DNA of 64,000 bases from Heliocidaris tuberculata (GCA_025618425.1 CM046852.1:693704-757703), one strand, 5' to 3'; counted from the first letter of the stretch, positions 11,534 to 22,587 are shown. A program made the numbers and translations. The notes: generated by a model not told the origin, from the sequence alone.

Positions 11534-12372
11534 TTTAAAGGGTACCAATCACCAAATACATTTTTGCTGAGTATGTTAGAGGTTTCATGTCGTTATACTA
11601 TATTCAAAATATGGGCTTCAAATATTAATTCTATAAAGAGATATTGCAATTTTAATTACACTCTCTTCGAGCATTGAGTAGTCTACTCACGAGTCGCTTT
11701 TACGCTTAATAAGCGTTAAAGCGACTCGTGAGTAGACTACTCGACGCACCCGTACGCACTCGCCAAGATAAAGGCTCACGCGGGACCAAACTCGGAGTTC
11801 GGTTTCGTGCAAGCATTTTCATGTTATCCTCTAAGGCTCTATTTTCTTCATAGATCTACAAGGATTGCAATTCCGAACAGATTGTATTACCGAACGTGTA
11901 CAGTTAAGCGCCTAAAATGGGTTTTCATACGCGTGGGATTACGCGTATGAAAACCACACTATTGAAACAAAGGTTGTGTCTTTTTCCCATAGGTTTCACA
12001 CGTTCTGAAATAGAGTCTACAGTACCTTTTTCAAGGGACCAAAATGCCGCGTCGTTGGAAAGGGGTTCACTCGGAAGGGAATATCGTATTAAATCTACGT
12101 TGTCTTTTTAAAATTCCATCAACTTCTTTTTCTGTAGGACTTTGAGCATTCATTATGTAAGTTTGACAGATATTCGTTTGATATTTTATTTGCTATCGTT
12201 GATTTTCTGAAAAGTGTTCGGACACTGGATCCACCACCATATTAAGAATACCAGACAAAGTTCTTTGACGTGATTTTATACTTTCTAGCTGTACAAAAAT
12301 TATTTTTTCAGGTTATCTTCGGATAAGCTTGTACATGTATTACTATTAGTGGGTGATTGGTACACTTTTAAA
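11534..12372 (+). mobile_element. MITE family A, copy 1, split by an insertion
   Basis: Starts TTTAAAGGGTACCAATCACC and ends GGGTGATTGGTACACTTTTA, the family terminal inverted repeat. The left half (to about 11850) and right half (from about 12241) match the family copies at 20561-20933 and 58852-59289. Between them lies a foreign segment of about 377 bp that recurs immediately downstream. The core includes AACTCGGAGTTCGGTTTCGTGC, in other copies the palindromic CCAACTCGGAGTTGG. Confidence 0.75.
11864..12240. repeat. ~375-bp repeat, copy 1 (inside MITE A)
   Basis: Runs from ATTGCAATTCCGAAC to GGATCCACCACCAT and matches 12388-12758 over its length with a modest number of differences and one short deletion. 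It contains a strong hairpin, GGTTTTCATACGCGT followed after a few bases by its exact complement. No open frame of note. Confidence 0.85.
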
Positions 12373-12387
12373 GAGATATAGTCAAGT

Positions 12388-12758
12388 ATTGTAATTCCGA
12401 ACGGATTGCATTACCGAACGTGTATTGTTAAGCGCCTAAAATGGGTTTTCATACGCGTGGGATTACGCGTATGAAAACCACACTATTCAAACAAAGGTTG
12501 TGTCTTTTTCCTATAGGTTTCACACGTTCGGAAATACAGTAACTTTTTCAAGGGACCAAAACGCCGCGTCGTTGGGAAGGGGTTCACTCGGAAGGGAATA
12601 TCGTATTAAATCTACATTGTCTTTTTAAAATTCCTTCAATTTCTTTTTCTGTAGGACTTTGAGCATTCATTATGTAAGATTTGACAGATATTCGTTTGAT
12701 ATTTTATTTGCTATCGTTGATTTTCTGAAAAGTGTTCGGACACTGGATCAACCACCAT
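12388..12758. repeat. ~375-bp repeat, copy 2
   Basis: Second copy of the previous unit, ATTGTAATTCCGAAC to GGATCAACCACCAT, with the same ACGCGT hairpin. The two copies are separated by about 150 bp that include the right end of MITE A. They could be two insertions of one element family or a local duplication; they are too close together for an LTR pair with an internal region. Confidence 0.85.
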
Positions 12759-14140
12759 ACTGCAAGCATATAAATTCTACAGCTGGAGATTAAGCCGCGA
12801 AGCAAGAGTGAGATAAGCGACGTACCCGACGGGCGTCCCGCCCGAGGTCCGGGCAATTTCCATCTTATGATCCGCTGGAATGATCTACTTTTTATGCAAG
12901 ATCTGCGACTACAGCACGGGACAATTATCAACATGATCAAACTCAAACTTCAAAGCCACTGCAGCCACTACTAAAAATTAATTTGGGTACCGCATATCAG
13001 ATACCTGGTTTTATCATACTGATTATATCAAATCGATGATCTCATGTAATAATGAGTAAACTTACCTTCCCGAGGCACCGTTTCTGTCGAATTTACTTTC
13101 TTCACTAGATAGCTACTGTAAGTTGTGGCTAAGTTGCCGTATTATTCAGCAAGGGAACTCATAATACGGAGATGGATTACCAATTTCTCTACGCATGCAT
13201 CATATCAGTAGTAATCAACGATAATTATGTCCCTAGTCCAGGCATGGCAGGCAAGGAGGTACTGCTTGCCTAGTACCTCCTAGTACCTCCTTTAATATAA
13301 TGGATAGAGATGAAATATCAAGAAAAAATGAGATACATTTTCACGTAGCGGTATTGTATCAATGCATAGATCTAGAGCTGGTAATTTAAATTCTGTTGAA
13401 GCGTACTACGCAAGAAGATATACTAACTCATCGTTACAAATTATACGTTTTATTGCTGCGGGGCTCGGATCTAGTCTTATTTCACAGACTCCATTCTCTT
13501 TTCAAGGAAAAACAAAAACATATTTAAAAAGTGAATAAAAATCAGTTGCTAGGCTACGCTACTTTAATTTCTTTCATCAAATCTTTTATCCACATTCTTA
13601 AAAATATTGGTTTAAGATATGAAAAAGAGGGCACCTCAGATAGGGATGCTATCTCACTTGCCAGTTGCCAGCGGAGTCCGTATGTGCGTCTTATGCACCA
13701 TGAATAAAAGAGGATCGAAGTAAAAAAAACTCAAAAATACCCTTGTGTAATCATGATTATATCGCTGATCCTGTAAAAAAAAAAAATATCTGAAATACAG
13801 AAATACACAGAAAATTTTCAATTTTTTTAGGCGATGCTTCCGGGAAGTTTTCGAGAAATCAAGCGCCCCCCCCCCCCCCCCCCCGGGCCCAACCTCCGGC
13901 AGGGGCAACGCCGTTTGCACCTTAAACACCTATAGGAGCTGGCGCTGCATGCGCTCTATATAGCACTGGCGTAATGATTGGACGATTAGGGCCCACAAGT
14001 CCCATGAAAAAAATAAAATTAATTTAAATTAGAAGAAAGGAAGAAATGAATTAATTTATTTGATACAGCAATTCACTATAGCCTAGAACAAATATATATT
14101 TTAAGATCCGTTACAGGACTCAAGATTTTATGATCCCTGC
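12759..14140. other. non-coding stretch
   Basis: Includes a GC-rich block near 12820-12860 (GACGGGCGTCCCGCCCGAGG), a small tandem repeat of TAGTACCTCC near 13270-13300, and a C tract at 13867-13884 within a possible eroded hAT-like MITE. No gene was recognised. Confidence 0.45.
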
Positions 14141-14177
14141 CAAATACTCTCTCTAAATATAGTGAATTTTCACTTTG

Positions 14178-14330
14178 TTTTCACTCCCCCGGGAGTCACG
14201 TCAATGATCACTTGTTTATGAGTGAATATCGAGTGACTATTAAGTGCTCTCTAAAAGGAAAAGAGTGAAGTTTCACTATATTTTCACTCTATTTTCATTC
14301 CCCCGGGGAGTGATGTCAGTGATCACTCGA
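14178..14330. repeat. direct repeat with CCCCCGGG palindromes
   Basis: The block TTTTCACTCCCCCGGGAGT followed by GTCAATGATCACT at about 14178 returns at about 14290 as TTTTCATTCCCCCGGGGAGT...GTCAGTGATCACTC. Each copy is itself dyad-symmetric. Confidence 0.6.
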
Positions 14331-15016
14331 TTTTTTTGGATTCTTTTTCTGTTAGAGTATTAAAGTTAAATGTAGGCGGCTATATTTTGAATGCAAGGAA
14401 GTATTATTTTAATTACTACAATCTTAATAGCCTATATACCAAGCCCATGCATATATGCCTATATTTTTTTTCTTCAAAAATGAGAAAAACTGTAAAGCCG
14501 TTTGATTATAATTTTGCAAGAATAAGACCATAAAAATCCAGGTGGGGGGGGGGGGGGAGTTATGTCTCATTGAGGCCGGTATATATACGGCAAAAATTGA
14601 AGAAAAAAAAAATCCACGTCCATGACCTTCTGAAAAGCACCCTATAAACGAGGATTTAAGTCAAGAGGTATATGATACCCTATTCAGGATAACCCCCCAA
14701 AATTTCTGAATTTTTTTAATCCATAACAGGGATTTTTTTTTTTTATAGATTTTGCATAGCTGATTGTACATTCGAGGATTGGTTCTTCTTGGCCCCCCCC
14801 CCCTTTTTTTTTCCAAAAAGGAAGAGTTAAGACAAATATTTATTTTGGAACACAGCAGAATGATGTTTTCATTGAAGGAGTAGAAAAGAACCTCTTTGGA
14901 TTCATGGGAAAATATCCACGGGAAGATTTGCAGATGCGCTCCCCTGACCGGCTCCCGAATGGTATAGGCCTACTGTCAAATTTCTTACCCTTTTCGTGGG
15001 TCTTTTCTCATCACTA
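14331..15016. other. non-coding stretch with G, C and T tracts
   Basis: Contains poly-G near 14543-14556, a poly-C/poly-T junction near 14793-14813 and no recognisable gene. Probably old insertions. Confidence 0.4.
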
Positions 15017-15275
15017 CTGATTGATTGATTGATTGATTTTATTTGCCAAGCCTCTAACATACAACAATAAAAGAATATCAGATCAAAATTATGTAAGCTT
15101 GAACAGGATAACCCACGAAAGCTCGAGAGCTTATTTCCATGCAGTGGGGTCCCCAACATACAAAATTAATTAGTTCAATTTGTATTATTTACAGACTGAG
15201 AAGAAATTTTTTTTTAAGAATAATAAAAATGATAACAAAAACAACATTTATAACATGTAATAATGATTATAATAA

Positions 15276-15377
15276 CAACAACAATAATAAGAAGAAGAAG
15301 AAGAAGAAGAAGCAGAAGAAGAAGAAGAAGAAGAAGATGATGATGACGAGGAGGAGGAGGAGGAGGAGCAAAAAGAA
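15276..15377. repeat. AAT/AAG/GAT microsatellite
   Basis: Plus strand changes from AAC/AAT to AAG, GATGAT and GAGGAG units. Polyserine and polylysine open frames on both strands here are artefacts. Confidence 0.9.
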
Positions 15378-15573
15378 TAATAAAGAATATGTTGAATCTC
15401 TAAAACGTACAAAAACAAAAGTATATACAAACTTAGACAGCATGAACCTGGCAGAGAAAAGAAAAGTGTTCTTTCTTCTGGCAATTTCAATCATATACCA
15501 TGTCATTTGCTTCTCTCCTCTGACTCTCAAGTGATAGGTATTCCCTTAATTTCCTCTTAAAAAGAGCAAAGTT

Positions 15574-16530
15574 TTATATTTCCTTTATATAATTAGGAAG
15601 GGTATTCCAATGTTTGATGGCAATGTAATAAAACGAATTTTCAATGCTACCTACTCTTTCTGGTAAGTTAAAGTTGAATCTGCTATTTCTTGTATCATAA
15701 TTATGTAAGTCAGTAACAAGATTGAAGTTGGATCGAATATAATGATTTGACCTAGTATGATATATTTTATGCACGTGATGCAATACGAGTTGTTTTGATC
15801 TTTGGTTAACTTCAAGAAAACCAGCTTTAGAAAGTTCGCTGTAGCCAACATGAGTTCTTGGACCAGAACAGTTGATGAATCTCACCATTTTGTTCTGTAT
15901 AATTTTCAACTTCTTTTGTTCTAACTTGTTTATGTTACTATACCATACAGGGTTAGCATAGTCAAACAAACATTGAATAAGAGCAAAACAGAGTATACGT
16001 CTTGCTTTTAAATTCAAACAATTTTGATATCTGTACAAAAATTTTAGACGAGAATTTGCTTTTTTTACAACTGATTCTACTAAAGAAGAAAATGAAATTG
16101 CGCTAGCCAACTCAATGCCTAAATACTTCACAGATTCTTTTCTCTGAATTACTTGATTATTGTGTGTCACTTTGAATTCAAATGACTTTTTAGAACTACT
16201 TTTAGAACAAAACAAAATGCTTTCTGTTTTGCCCAAGTGTAAAGAAAGCTTATTATCAGTCATCCAATCGACACATGTAGATAGCTGTTCACTGAGCTTC
16301 TCCTCAAGAAATTTTGGATTCGGATTTGAATAGAGTAGTACGCTGTCATCAGCGTACAATAATAGTTTACAGTCTTTTATACAAATACACATATCATTGA
16401 TATAACTTGTAAATAGAATTGGGCCTAAAATGCTTCCCTGAGGAACACCGCATGTTATCGGCATTAGTTTGGAACGAATATCATGAATGGCCACTACTTG
16501 GTGTCGATTAGACAAGTGGATCTGAACCAT
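15574..16530 (-). pseudogene. LINE reverse transcriptase, C-terminal half
   Basis: 318 codons. Conserved RT blocks are visible: GVPQGSILGP (block 4), LLYADDSVLL with the catalytic YADD (block 5), LHLGKTESILF, VKYLGI, then the RRILCFALIQCLFDYANPVWY region and the terminal HWNTLPNYIKEI typical of animal CR1/L2 elements. The start methionine is not genuine: the frame continues from the upstream RT fragment after a frameshift near 16520, where WF(R) in one frame should join HLSNRHQVV in the other. Function in a live element: target-primed reverse transcription. Confidence 0.9.
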
Positions 16531-17687
16531 TCTAAACTTGTCTTGTTAAAACCCATTATTTCTAACTTTTTCAACAAGACGCCATGATTAACTGTATCAA
16601 AAGCTTTTTGCAGATCAAGGAGCACCATACCAACAAAGCGCCCTTGGGAAGTTTCTGTCCTCAAATAATCAGTTAAATGAATTAGACATGTTTCAGTCGA
16701 ATAGTCATGTCGAAAGCCAGATTGAAATTCATAAATTATATCATTTTCTTTGAAGTATTTTTCAATTTGAACACAGACCGATTTTTCCAGAATTTTTGAT
16801 GCTACGCTTAAAACACTAATAGGTCTATAATTGGTTACATCAGTTTTATCTTTCTTTTTATAAAGTGGAGTCACTTTTGCTATTTTCATATCCTCAGGAA
16901 AAGTGCTCGTCAAGATAGATAGGTTCATTAAGTAACTTAAAGGCTTATATAAAACCTTCGCACCATCTTTCAGAAATTTAGCTGGAATCATGTCTAACCC
17001 AGTACTTTTTGATATATTTAATTTATGTAACTCATTGAAAACAAATTGTTCACTGATTGGTGATAACTCGAAGCTGTTTTCAAGTACACCTTTTCTTTCG
17101 TAAAACTCACGAATACAATCATTGTCTGCGCTGAAAAGATTTTTACAAGGAGGGAGTTTGTCTACTAATTTGGCGGCCACATTTGTAAAATAAAAATTGA
17201 ATTCATTAGCTATGGTCATCTTATCATGACATAATTCCCCATCGATTGTAATGACAGATTCTTGTTCTTTTCTCTTCTTACTTTTTAATCCTAAGCTTTT
17301 CAGATTCTGCCAAAGTCTTTTCGAATCTTGTTTATTTTCTTCTATCTTGTTTTGTAAGTATTCTAGCTTAGCCTTTTTCACCTCTCTTTGGACCATATTT
17401 CTTAATACTCTGTATCTTATAGAGAGCGTCTCGTCTTTTGCTCTTTTCCTCATTTTTTTGGATACTATATTTCTCTCTTGAATTAGGGAAAGAATATCTT
17501 TAGTCACCCAATTTTCTGATCTTTGTTTTATTCTTACCCGTTTCTGTGGCGCTATCATATTCAAAGTTGAGATAAAAACATGTTGAAATATTGACCATGC
17601 CTCATTTACATCTGTACAGTCAGTTATTCCTGACCAGTCAACAGCAGACAGTTGAAGATTGAAAGTCTGTTCTGTATATTTTTTCAT
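16494..17687 (-). pseudogene. LINE linker and reverse transcriptase, N-terminal half
   Basis: 397 codons. The first 180 residues are the charged linker between endonuclease and RT (VKKAKLEYLQNKIEENKQDSKRLW region). RT block 1/2 motifs follow: KVTPLYKKKDKTDVTNYRPISVL, then FQSGFRHDYSTETCLIHLTD and VLLDLQKAFDTVNH with the first catalytic aspartate. It ends at a premature stop after the frameshift near 16520. The internal reading frame is otherwise long and intact, so decay is recent compared with the neighbouring LINE. Confidence 0.9.
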
Positions 17688-17716
17688 GGATCTAATAGTA
17701 CTAGTCCTGTGATGAC

Positions 17717-17932
17717 CTATTGCCAGGTGAGTCTAATATTTTTCCGTGTACAGAAAGTACAAGAATGGTCGCTAATACCAAGATCAATGATACCACTTTG
17801 ACTTATTTTATTTTCTTTGCTACAAATAATATGATCCAGTAGAGAAGAACATGTAGGTGTAACGCGCGTTGCGTCTTTAATGAGTTGACTAAACCCGTGA
17901 AGACTCAACAAGTCAATATATTTTTTAGCCAT
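17717..17932 (-). pseudogene. LINE APE-type endonuclease, C-terminal fragment
   Basis: 71 codons containing YIDLLSLHGFSQLIKDATRVT, SSLLDHIICS and IDLGISDHS, the C-terminal signature of the apurinic-like endonuclease of non-LTR elements (SDH holds a catalytic histidine). Just upstream in another frame is ILLGDMNI, the GDFN motif, so a frameshift lies near 17935. The N-terminal catalytic half is missing (5' truncation). Confidence 0.85.
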
Positions 17933-18164
17933 ATGGCGATTTGTGAAGAAGACAAATATTCATGTCTCCTAAAAGAATAATACTGAATTTGATACCTTTT
18001 TTTTTCAGAATTTTCCTATTTTTGATACCCAAACGACGGATCCCCGGGTTACCCATCTGGAAACTGGCTTTAAAAAAAAAAAAAAAATAAATAAATAAAA
18101 TAAACTTTTTTTTATCGTTTTTCATCATGGACGTTGACGAGGACACATTTAATGTCTGATCCTG

Positions 18165-19407
18165 ATATTCTCCAAGGCTTTCTCATGTATTGCTGTACCT
18201 TTTGATTTGCCTATATAACTCGTTTTCTGTAGGTTAATTTTGACTTTATTTGCATTAATCATTCCTGGACCTTCTCTAATTTTGCACTTAGGCCTATTAG
18301 CCTATTTCTAAATCAATTTGTTGTTGTTGTTGTTGTTGTGTGAAACAGGTTTGAATCGTCAGCAAATATTCTGAAATTGAAAAAGTTTGTAAATGGAGTT
18401 AGGTAAATCATAAATAAAGTATAGAAATAGTGTTGGTCCAAGAACAGAGGGTTGAAGGATACACATGTTATCAAAAGTTTATTTAAAACATCTCATCCTT
18501 GTTATAAACTGGGATCGTTTGGTCTTCAAACCATTTCAAAGATTCCATTCACGGATTCAATATAATGTGACACTTTTTAAAGGAAAATTATTTGGTGAGG
18601 GTTTATACATGTATCAAAAGCCTTTTTAAAGTCAATAAATATATTAAGTGTTACTCGGCCTTCATCTATGTATTGCAAAAGTGTATTTGCATTAATCAAA
18701 GACAATTCTTCTTCTTCTTTTTTTTTTTTTTTTACAAAAACCATACTGATGCTGAAACAGGACATTATGCATTAGCCGCTTCCAAAAAAGCAATTACCTT
18801 ACGCGGTTATTTATTATTTTTTCAAAGATTTTCCCAGCTAGTACTGGTATATAGAACCGAAATGGGTCTGTAATTGCCAGGTAGATTGTTGTCCCTAATT
18901 TTTTTAATTAGGTGTCACGGCTTTGCTACTTTCAAAGCTTCTGGAAATTTTCCCTTTTCTATAAAAAGATTAAAAACAGTCAGTTAATGGACTTTAAATG
19001 AATAGTGCAGTATCTTTCAACAGTCTTGTAGGCAAATTATCATATAGCCACATGCATGCTTTTGGGTGTCTAAAGTCTGCAGTGGCATCTTCACTCTCAG
19101 CAACTAGTTTTAAAAATAGTGATTTTTCTGTTTTATTTCCTAAATAGTCAGAATGAAGTTTGGGAGGGTGACCGCCCCCTTTTCTATAGAAAGATTAAAA
19201 ACGGTCAGTTAATGGACTTTAAATGAATAGTGCAGTATCTTTCAACAGTCTTGTATAGGCAAATTATCATATAGCCACATGCATGCTTTTGGGTGTCTAA
19301 AGTCTGCAGTGGCATCTTCATTCTCAGCAACTGGTTTTAAAAATAGTGATTTTTCTGTTTTATTTCCTAAATAGTCAGAATGAAGTTTGGGAGGGTGACC
19401 GCCCCCA
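18165..19407 (-). pseudogene. second, heavily decayed LINE reverse transcriptase
   Basis: Pieces in correct order on the minus strand, broken by many stops and frameshifts: FIEKGKFPEALKVAK and NNLPGNYRPISVL (about 18950-18860), SISMVF (about 18750), IDFKKAFDT (about 18620), then SWTNTI...YLTPFT and FADDSNLFH (about 18340), the catalytic FADD. A TTG microsatellite lies just beyond. It differs from the neighbouring LINE in sequence and age. Its 5' part is doubled by a tandem duplication. Confidence 0.75.
18952..19407. repeat. tandem duplication, ~228-bp unit x2
   Basis: From CCTTTTCTAT...GATTAAAAAC to GGGAGGGTGACCGCCCCC, repeated head to tail with only a handful of differences. It duplicates part of the decayed LINE, so it post-dates its insertion. 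Confidence 0.95.
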
Positions 19408-19410
19408 CCG

Positions 19411-19434
19411 CCCCCCCCCCCCCCCCCCCCCCCC
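19411..19434. repeat. poly-C tract, 24 bp
   Basis: Uninterrupted C run (G on the minus strand) right after the tandem duplication and before ACGCCTGTGG, possibly the edge of a hAT-like MITE. Confidence 0.9.
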
Positions 19435-19485
19435 TCCTAGCTACACGCCTGTGGACTGCAACCTGTGTAAGCAACTTCCAACATT

Positions 19486-19607
19486 ATGGAGACATGCCCT
19501 GGGCCTAGTACGAAGAAAACGTCTGCGACTCAGACTAGGTGTATTGATGATGGCGTCAAAAGAGAGAGTCTGCCTTGTGCCGGCGCTCGGAGAAAACAAA
19601 TTTTAAG
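19486..19607 (+). CDS. possible 5' exon, unrecognised
   Basis: An ATG opens 40 codons plus two bases (starts METCPGPSTKK) up to TTTTAAG followed by GTAAAG, a donor-like site, in a locally CpG-rich stretch. The peptide is not recognised. Its phase does not fit the first clear exon of the zinc finger gene at 23337, so an intervening exon would be needed. Could be 5' UTR or chance. Confidence 0.15.
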
Positions 19608-20210
19608 GTAAAGCAACAATTATTCCGTCCAGTATTAACCAAATTGATGAAGAAAATATTATTTTATATTTGCATTATATCATATACAAAACGAGTTATC
19701 TTTTCATGTCATTAATGATCTAGTAATGGTACATTTTGATGGAAATTGGTCATGTAAACTAGGTCTAGTACTAGAGTAGATCTAGAGAGAATTGGATTCG
19801 AGCGAGCGACTTCTCACTGCACTCCACATGTCACAGGCATAGCTTGATGCACAGGCTAAGCGCGGTTCCACTCACTGCACTTATCCGAGGTTATTGGAGA
19901 TAACCTCGCACTCTGTACCTTCATATCGTGAGCAATTGCCTCCCATAGCAAGTGTGTGATATCTTGCACATATGTGTGCGGCAGAGGAGCAAGATCACCG
20001 ACCAAAAACAGCCTGAAATTTCACTTGATCAAGATAGTAAAGATTCTATCAAAGGATCTGGCATGACATTAATATTCTATCATTCTAAAATGTAGAAGGA
20101 AGTATTTTCTCAAAATTTTGCCGATTATATTGGTGTTTTTACCTCTTCAACTTTGACTGAGGTCGTGACAGGCCGAAATTGACACAGCTCCATATAGATC
20201 TAGTGATAGT
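19608..20210. other. non-coding stretch
   Basis: Moderately CpG-containing DNA with a small palindrome near 19891-19911 (CGAGGTTATTGGAGATAACCTCG). No gene recognised. Confidence 0.4.
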
Positions 20211-20329
20211 CACGTGAGTAGCCTCGAAGGCTCTGTGAAAATTTTTTAAAAAGCTGACGCTACTCTTCACAGAAGACGCTTTTTTTTTTTTTTTACTCTT
20301 CACAGAGCCTTCCAGGCTACCCGTGAGTG
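20211..20329. repeat. inverted repeat, 29-bp arms
   Basis: CACGTGAGTAGCCTCGAAGG plus CTCTGTGAAA pairs with TTCACAGAGCCTTCCAGGCTACCCGTGAG. ACTCTTCACAGA also occurs twice directly in the loop, around a T15 run. Confidence 0.75.
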
Positions 20330-20457
20330 GGGTCCACTCACGACTCGCTGAAGCTATAACATTAACAACTAGTAACAGATCAACACACGTCACACATTTA
20401 TGCCTTCTATGAATATAATGGGGAACAAATTTTGCGCATATTTACATTAATTTAGGA

Positions 20458-20561
20458 ATGTTATATTTGATCCTTATCATTTGAAGTTGTTGTGCAAAAG
20501 TCTAACTAGAGGCTATTGAGTTTTGCACAACTTCAAATTTCAATCATATCAAATATAACAT
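20458..20561. repeat. foldback repeat, ~45-bp arms
   Basis: ATGTTATATTTGAT...TTGAAGTTGTTGTGCAAAA pairs with TTTTGCACAACTTCAAA...ATCAAATATAACAT around a 20-bp loop. It abuts the left end of MITE A copy 2. Confidence 0.8.
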
Positions 20562-20933
20562 GTACCAATCACCTGAAAAAATAATTTGTGTACAGCTAGA
20601 AAGTAGTATAAAATCAACCTCAAAGAACTTTGTCTGGTATTATATAGGTCAACAGTTAAAGAGTATGAAGGAAATAAAGATAACATGAAAATGCTCGTGC
20701 GGAACCGAACTCAGGTTTGGTTCCGCGCAAGCCTTTACCTGGACGAGCACATACGGGTGCATCGAGTAGTCTACTCACGAGTTGCTTTTATGCTTGTAAA
20801 GAGTGTAATTAAAATCGCAATATCTCTTTATAGAATTAATATTTGAAGCCCATATTTTGACTATAGTATAATGACATGCACCCTCTAACATACAGAGCAA
20901 TATTATTTTTGGTGATTGGTAACTACCCTTTAA
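20561..20933 (-). mobile_element. MITE family A, copy 2 (inverted orientation)
   Basis: Bounded by TGTACCAATCACCTGAAAAA and TTTTTGGTGATTGGTAACTA. The order of internal blocks is the reverse complement of copy 1, without the 375-bp insertion, so it shows the uninterrupted structure: AGCTAGAAAGTAGTATAAAA, CTTTGTCTGGTA, ATAACATGAAAATG, a GGTTCCGC core, CGAGTAGTCTACTCACGAGT and TTCAAATAT-type sequence. Confidence 0.85.
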
Positions 20934-21077
20934 CTTTTTAAGAAATAAAATAAATGACTCAGATCTAAATAAACTTAAGTTTTACTAAAAGTTAGGTTTA
21001 TTTAGCTTTAACTATGAGTCATTAACTCCCTGGAGTTTCCGAGTCGTGTGACTAGCTTTTGTGAATAACTCAAAGTA

Positions 21078-21353
21078 GGTCTAACCAGGGGCGGCGCTAC
21101 AGGGGGGGGGGGGCAGAGGGGGCGACCGCCCCCCCTATGATTTTTCAAGTAGTGAAAAAAGAGGAAAAAAAAGAAGAAAAAAGAAAAGGAGGAAGAAAAG
21201 GGAAGAAAGAAGAAAGAGGAGTATTAAAAAGAGAGGTCTTAAACATATAACTCTATATTACCCCTGTTATTTAATGGAGAAAAAATATGACGTCATCTTT
21301 AGGTCGTCTTGCCCCTCCTATCAAAATACCCTGGCGCCGCCCCTGGGTCTAAC
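21078..21353. mobile_element. intact hAT-type MITE, 260 bp
   Basis: Perfect 8-bp target duplication GGTCTAAC on both sides (21078-21085, 21346-21353). The ends CAGGGGCGGCGC and GCGCCGCCCCTG are exact inverted repeats. The interior has poly-G and a purine-rich AAGAAGAAA stretch. The intact duplication and ends suggest a fairly recent insertion. Confidence 0.95.
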
Positions 21354-21589
21354 TGTTTAGTGTGAGGACTGAGGTCGACTAGCAGACGAGATCTATATTC
21401 TAACTGAGTTTTACTTAGAATATCAATTTTTACCAAGGCAAAGTTGAATTGCCAATAGATTCTAACATTAAACAGCAGTTTAAGTAAAATGGGCACATAC
21501 AAACTAACAATTGATTAATTTAGGAAATTCATTGTTGAACCTGTAGAAGAAAAGAATTCCATGGAAATCACGATTGTGAATTTTGATGT

Positions 21590-21890
21590 ACGCCACCATG
21601 CTCATTCTCCCACGGTCCCACCAGCGTAGTGTTGTGGTGGCAGACTCCCACCACTCCCGCCATGATCATATGACCTTTCTCCTGCTCTCCCATCAAGCAT
21701 GAAAATCTCCGGTTTTACAAAAAAACCTCCTGCCAAACGTGTGAGTGACTTTTGGAGGGCTGGCTCATCCCCCCCCCCCCTACCCACTGAGCGACTTCTG
21801 GCGGAAAACAAATCTCGAGAAAAATGCAAATCTCCTTCCAAGCAGTTCCCCCAAAGTTGACAGCCTTGCAATATACAAGGTTCTCTTAGT
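21590..21890. mobile_element. hAT-like MITE fragment
   Basis: Shares ACTGAGCGACTT, TTTTGGAGGGCTGGC and CCAAAGTTGACA blocks and C tracts with the element at 23549-23858. Ends not resolved. Confidence 0.5.
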
Positions 21891-21934
21891 TTTAGGGCCT
21901 CACAATAACCATTACCTGTCTTTCACTTTTGCAG

Positions 21935-21985
21935 ATCATGTCTGCTAAAACTACAGACCTCTGCTTCTGATGAAGGCTGAACATG
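21935..21985 (+). other. possible 5' UTR exon of the zinc finger/SWIM gene
   Basis: TTTCACTTTTGCAG precedes and GTGAGACT follows, so both splice signals are good. All frames contain stops, which fits untranslated sequence. The last three bases are ATG: spliced in phase 0 to 23337 this would give M-AYLLGGEGDDP as the protein start. Attractive but unproven. Confidence 0.25.
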
Positions 21986-22201
21986 GTGAGACTGGCAACT
22001 GGACTGCAAATATCAGGACGATTTGTTAACCAAGGTTGAGGCCACATCGTGAGTTTGAAGGTGTCTGCGTTGCTCTCATTTACCACTATAGAAGCATTAC
22101 CATGGACACGATTCAGGTTTGATATTAATTTTGTTTCTATGATGATAATGAAAACTTGATGAACATGAAAATGAAAAAAAAAAAAAAAAATATTGGAACA
22201 T

Positions 22202-22587
22202 ATTGGCCCGAATTCACAAAGGTGGTAATAGATTTGTACCATGGTTTATGCAGATTTTGTGGTATATGTGTGCTTGATTTCGCGCATACACTCAGAAAGA
22301 TCCAATAATGAATGCGCGTGATTAGCAAAGTGCGCAAATTTTACGCTAGTTGCCCCGGTTTAGACCATGGTTATGTAAATTAATTGAAATAAACTGTGCA
22401 TAAATATCATAAACCATGGTCTACTCTAAACCATGGCAACTAGCGTAAAATTTGCGCACTTTGCTAATCACGCGCATTCATTATTGGATCTTTCTAAGTG
22501 TACGCGCGAAATTAAGCGCACTTATACCACAAAATCTGCATAAACCATGGTACAAATCTATTACCACCTTTGTGAATTCGGGCCATT
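22202..22587. mobile_element. palindromic MITE, 380 bp, 3-bp duplication ATT
   Basis: GGCCCGAATTCACAAAGGTG at the left and its complement at the right; the two arms of about 160 bp remain almost complementary (ACCATGGTTTATGCAGATTT and AGCAAAGTGCGCAAATTTTA blocks in both). ATT flanks both ends (22202-22204, 22585-22587), in keeping with a Harbinger-like 3-bp duplication. It lies in the presumed first intron of the zinc finger gene. Confidence 0.85.

Larger units (their letters stand above)
15017..18010 (-). mobile_element. 5'-truncated non-LTR retrotransposon (CR1/L2-like)
   Basis: Read on the minus strand the order is endonuclease C-terminal part, linker, reverse transcriptase, C-terminal domain, 3' UTR and a (TCAA)n-type tail (TGAT repeats at 15018-15037 on the plus strand), the usual 3' tail of CR1/L2-group LINEs. 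The endonuclease motifs GDMN (about 17960) and SDHS are readable only across frameshifts. A GAAGAA-rich microsatellite has expanded in the 3' UTR. At least two frameshifts split the ORF, so the copy is dead. Clade assignment is by general resemblance. Confidence 0.85.

Noticed and set aside
11864..12758. Two 375-bp copies considered as LTRs of a small retroelement
   Set aside because: Only about 150 bp separates them and that interval contains the right end of a MITE; no TG...CA ends, primer-binding site or polypurine tract seen.
15139..15534. 131-codon Lys/Arg/Asn-rich plus-strand frame and polyserine or polyleucine minus-strand frames
   Set aside because: Translations of the AAT/AAG/GAG microsatellite in the 3' UTR of a LINE.
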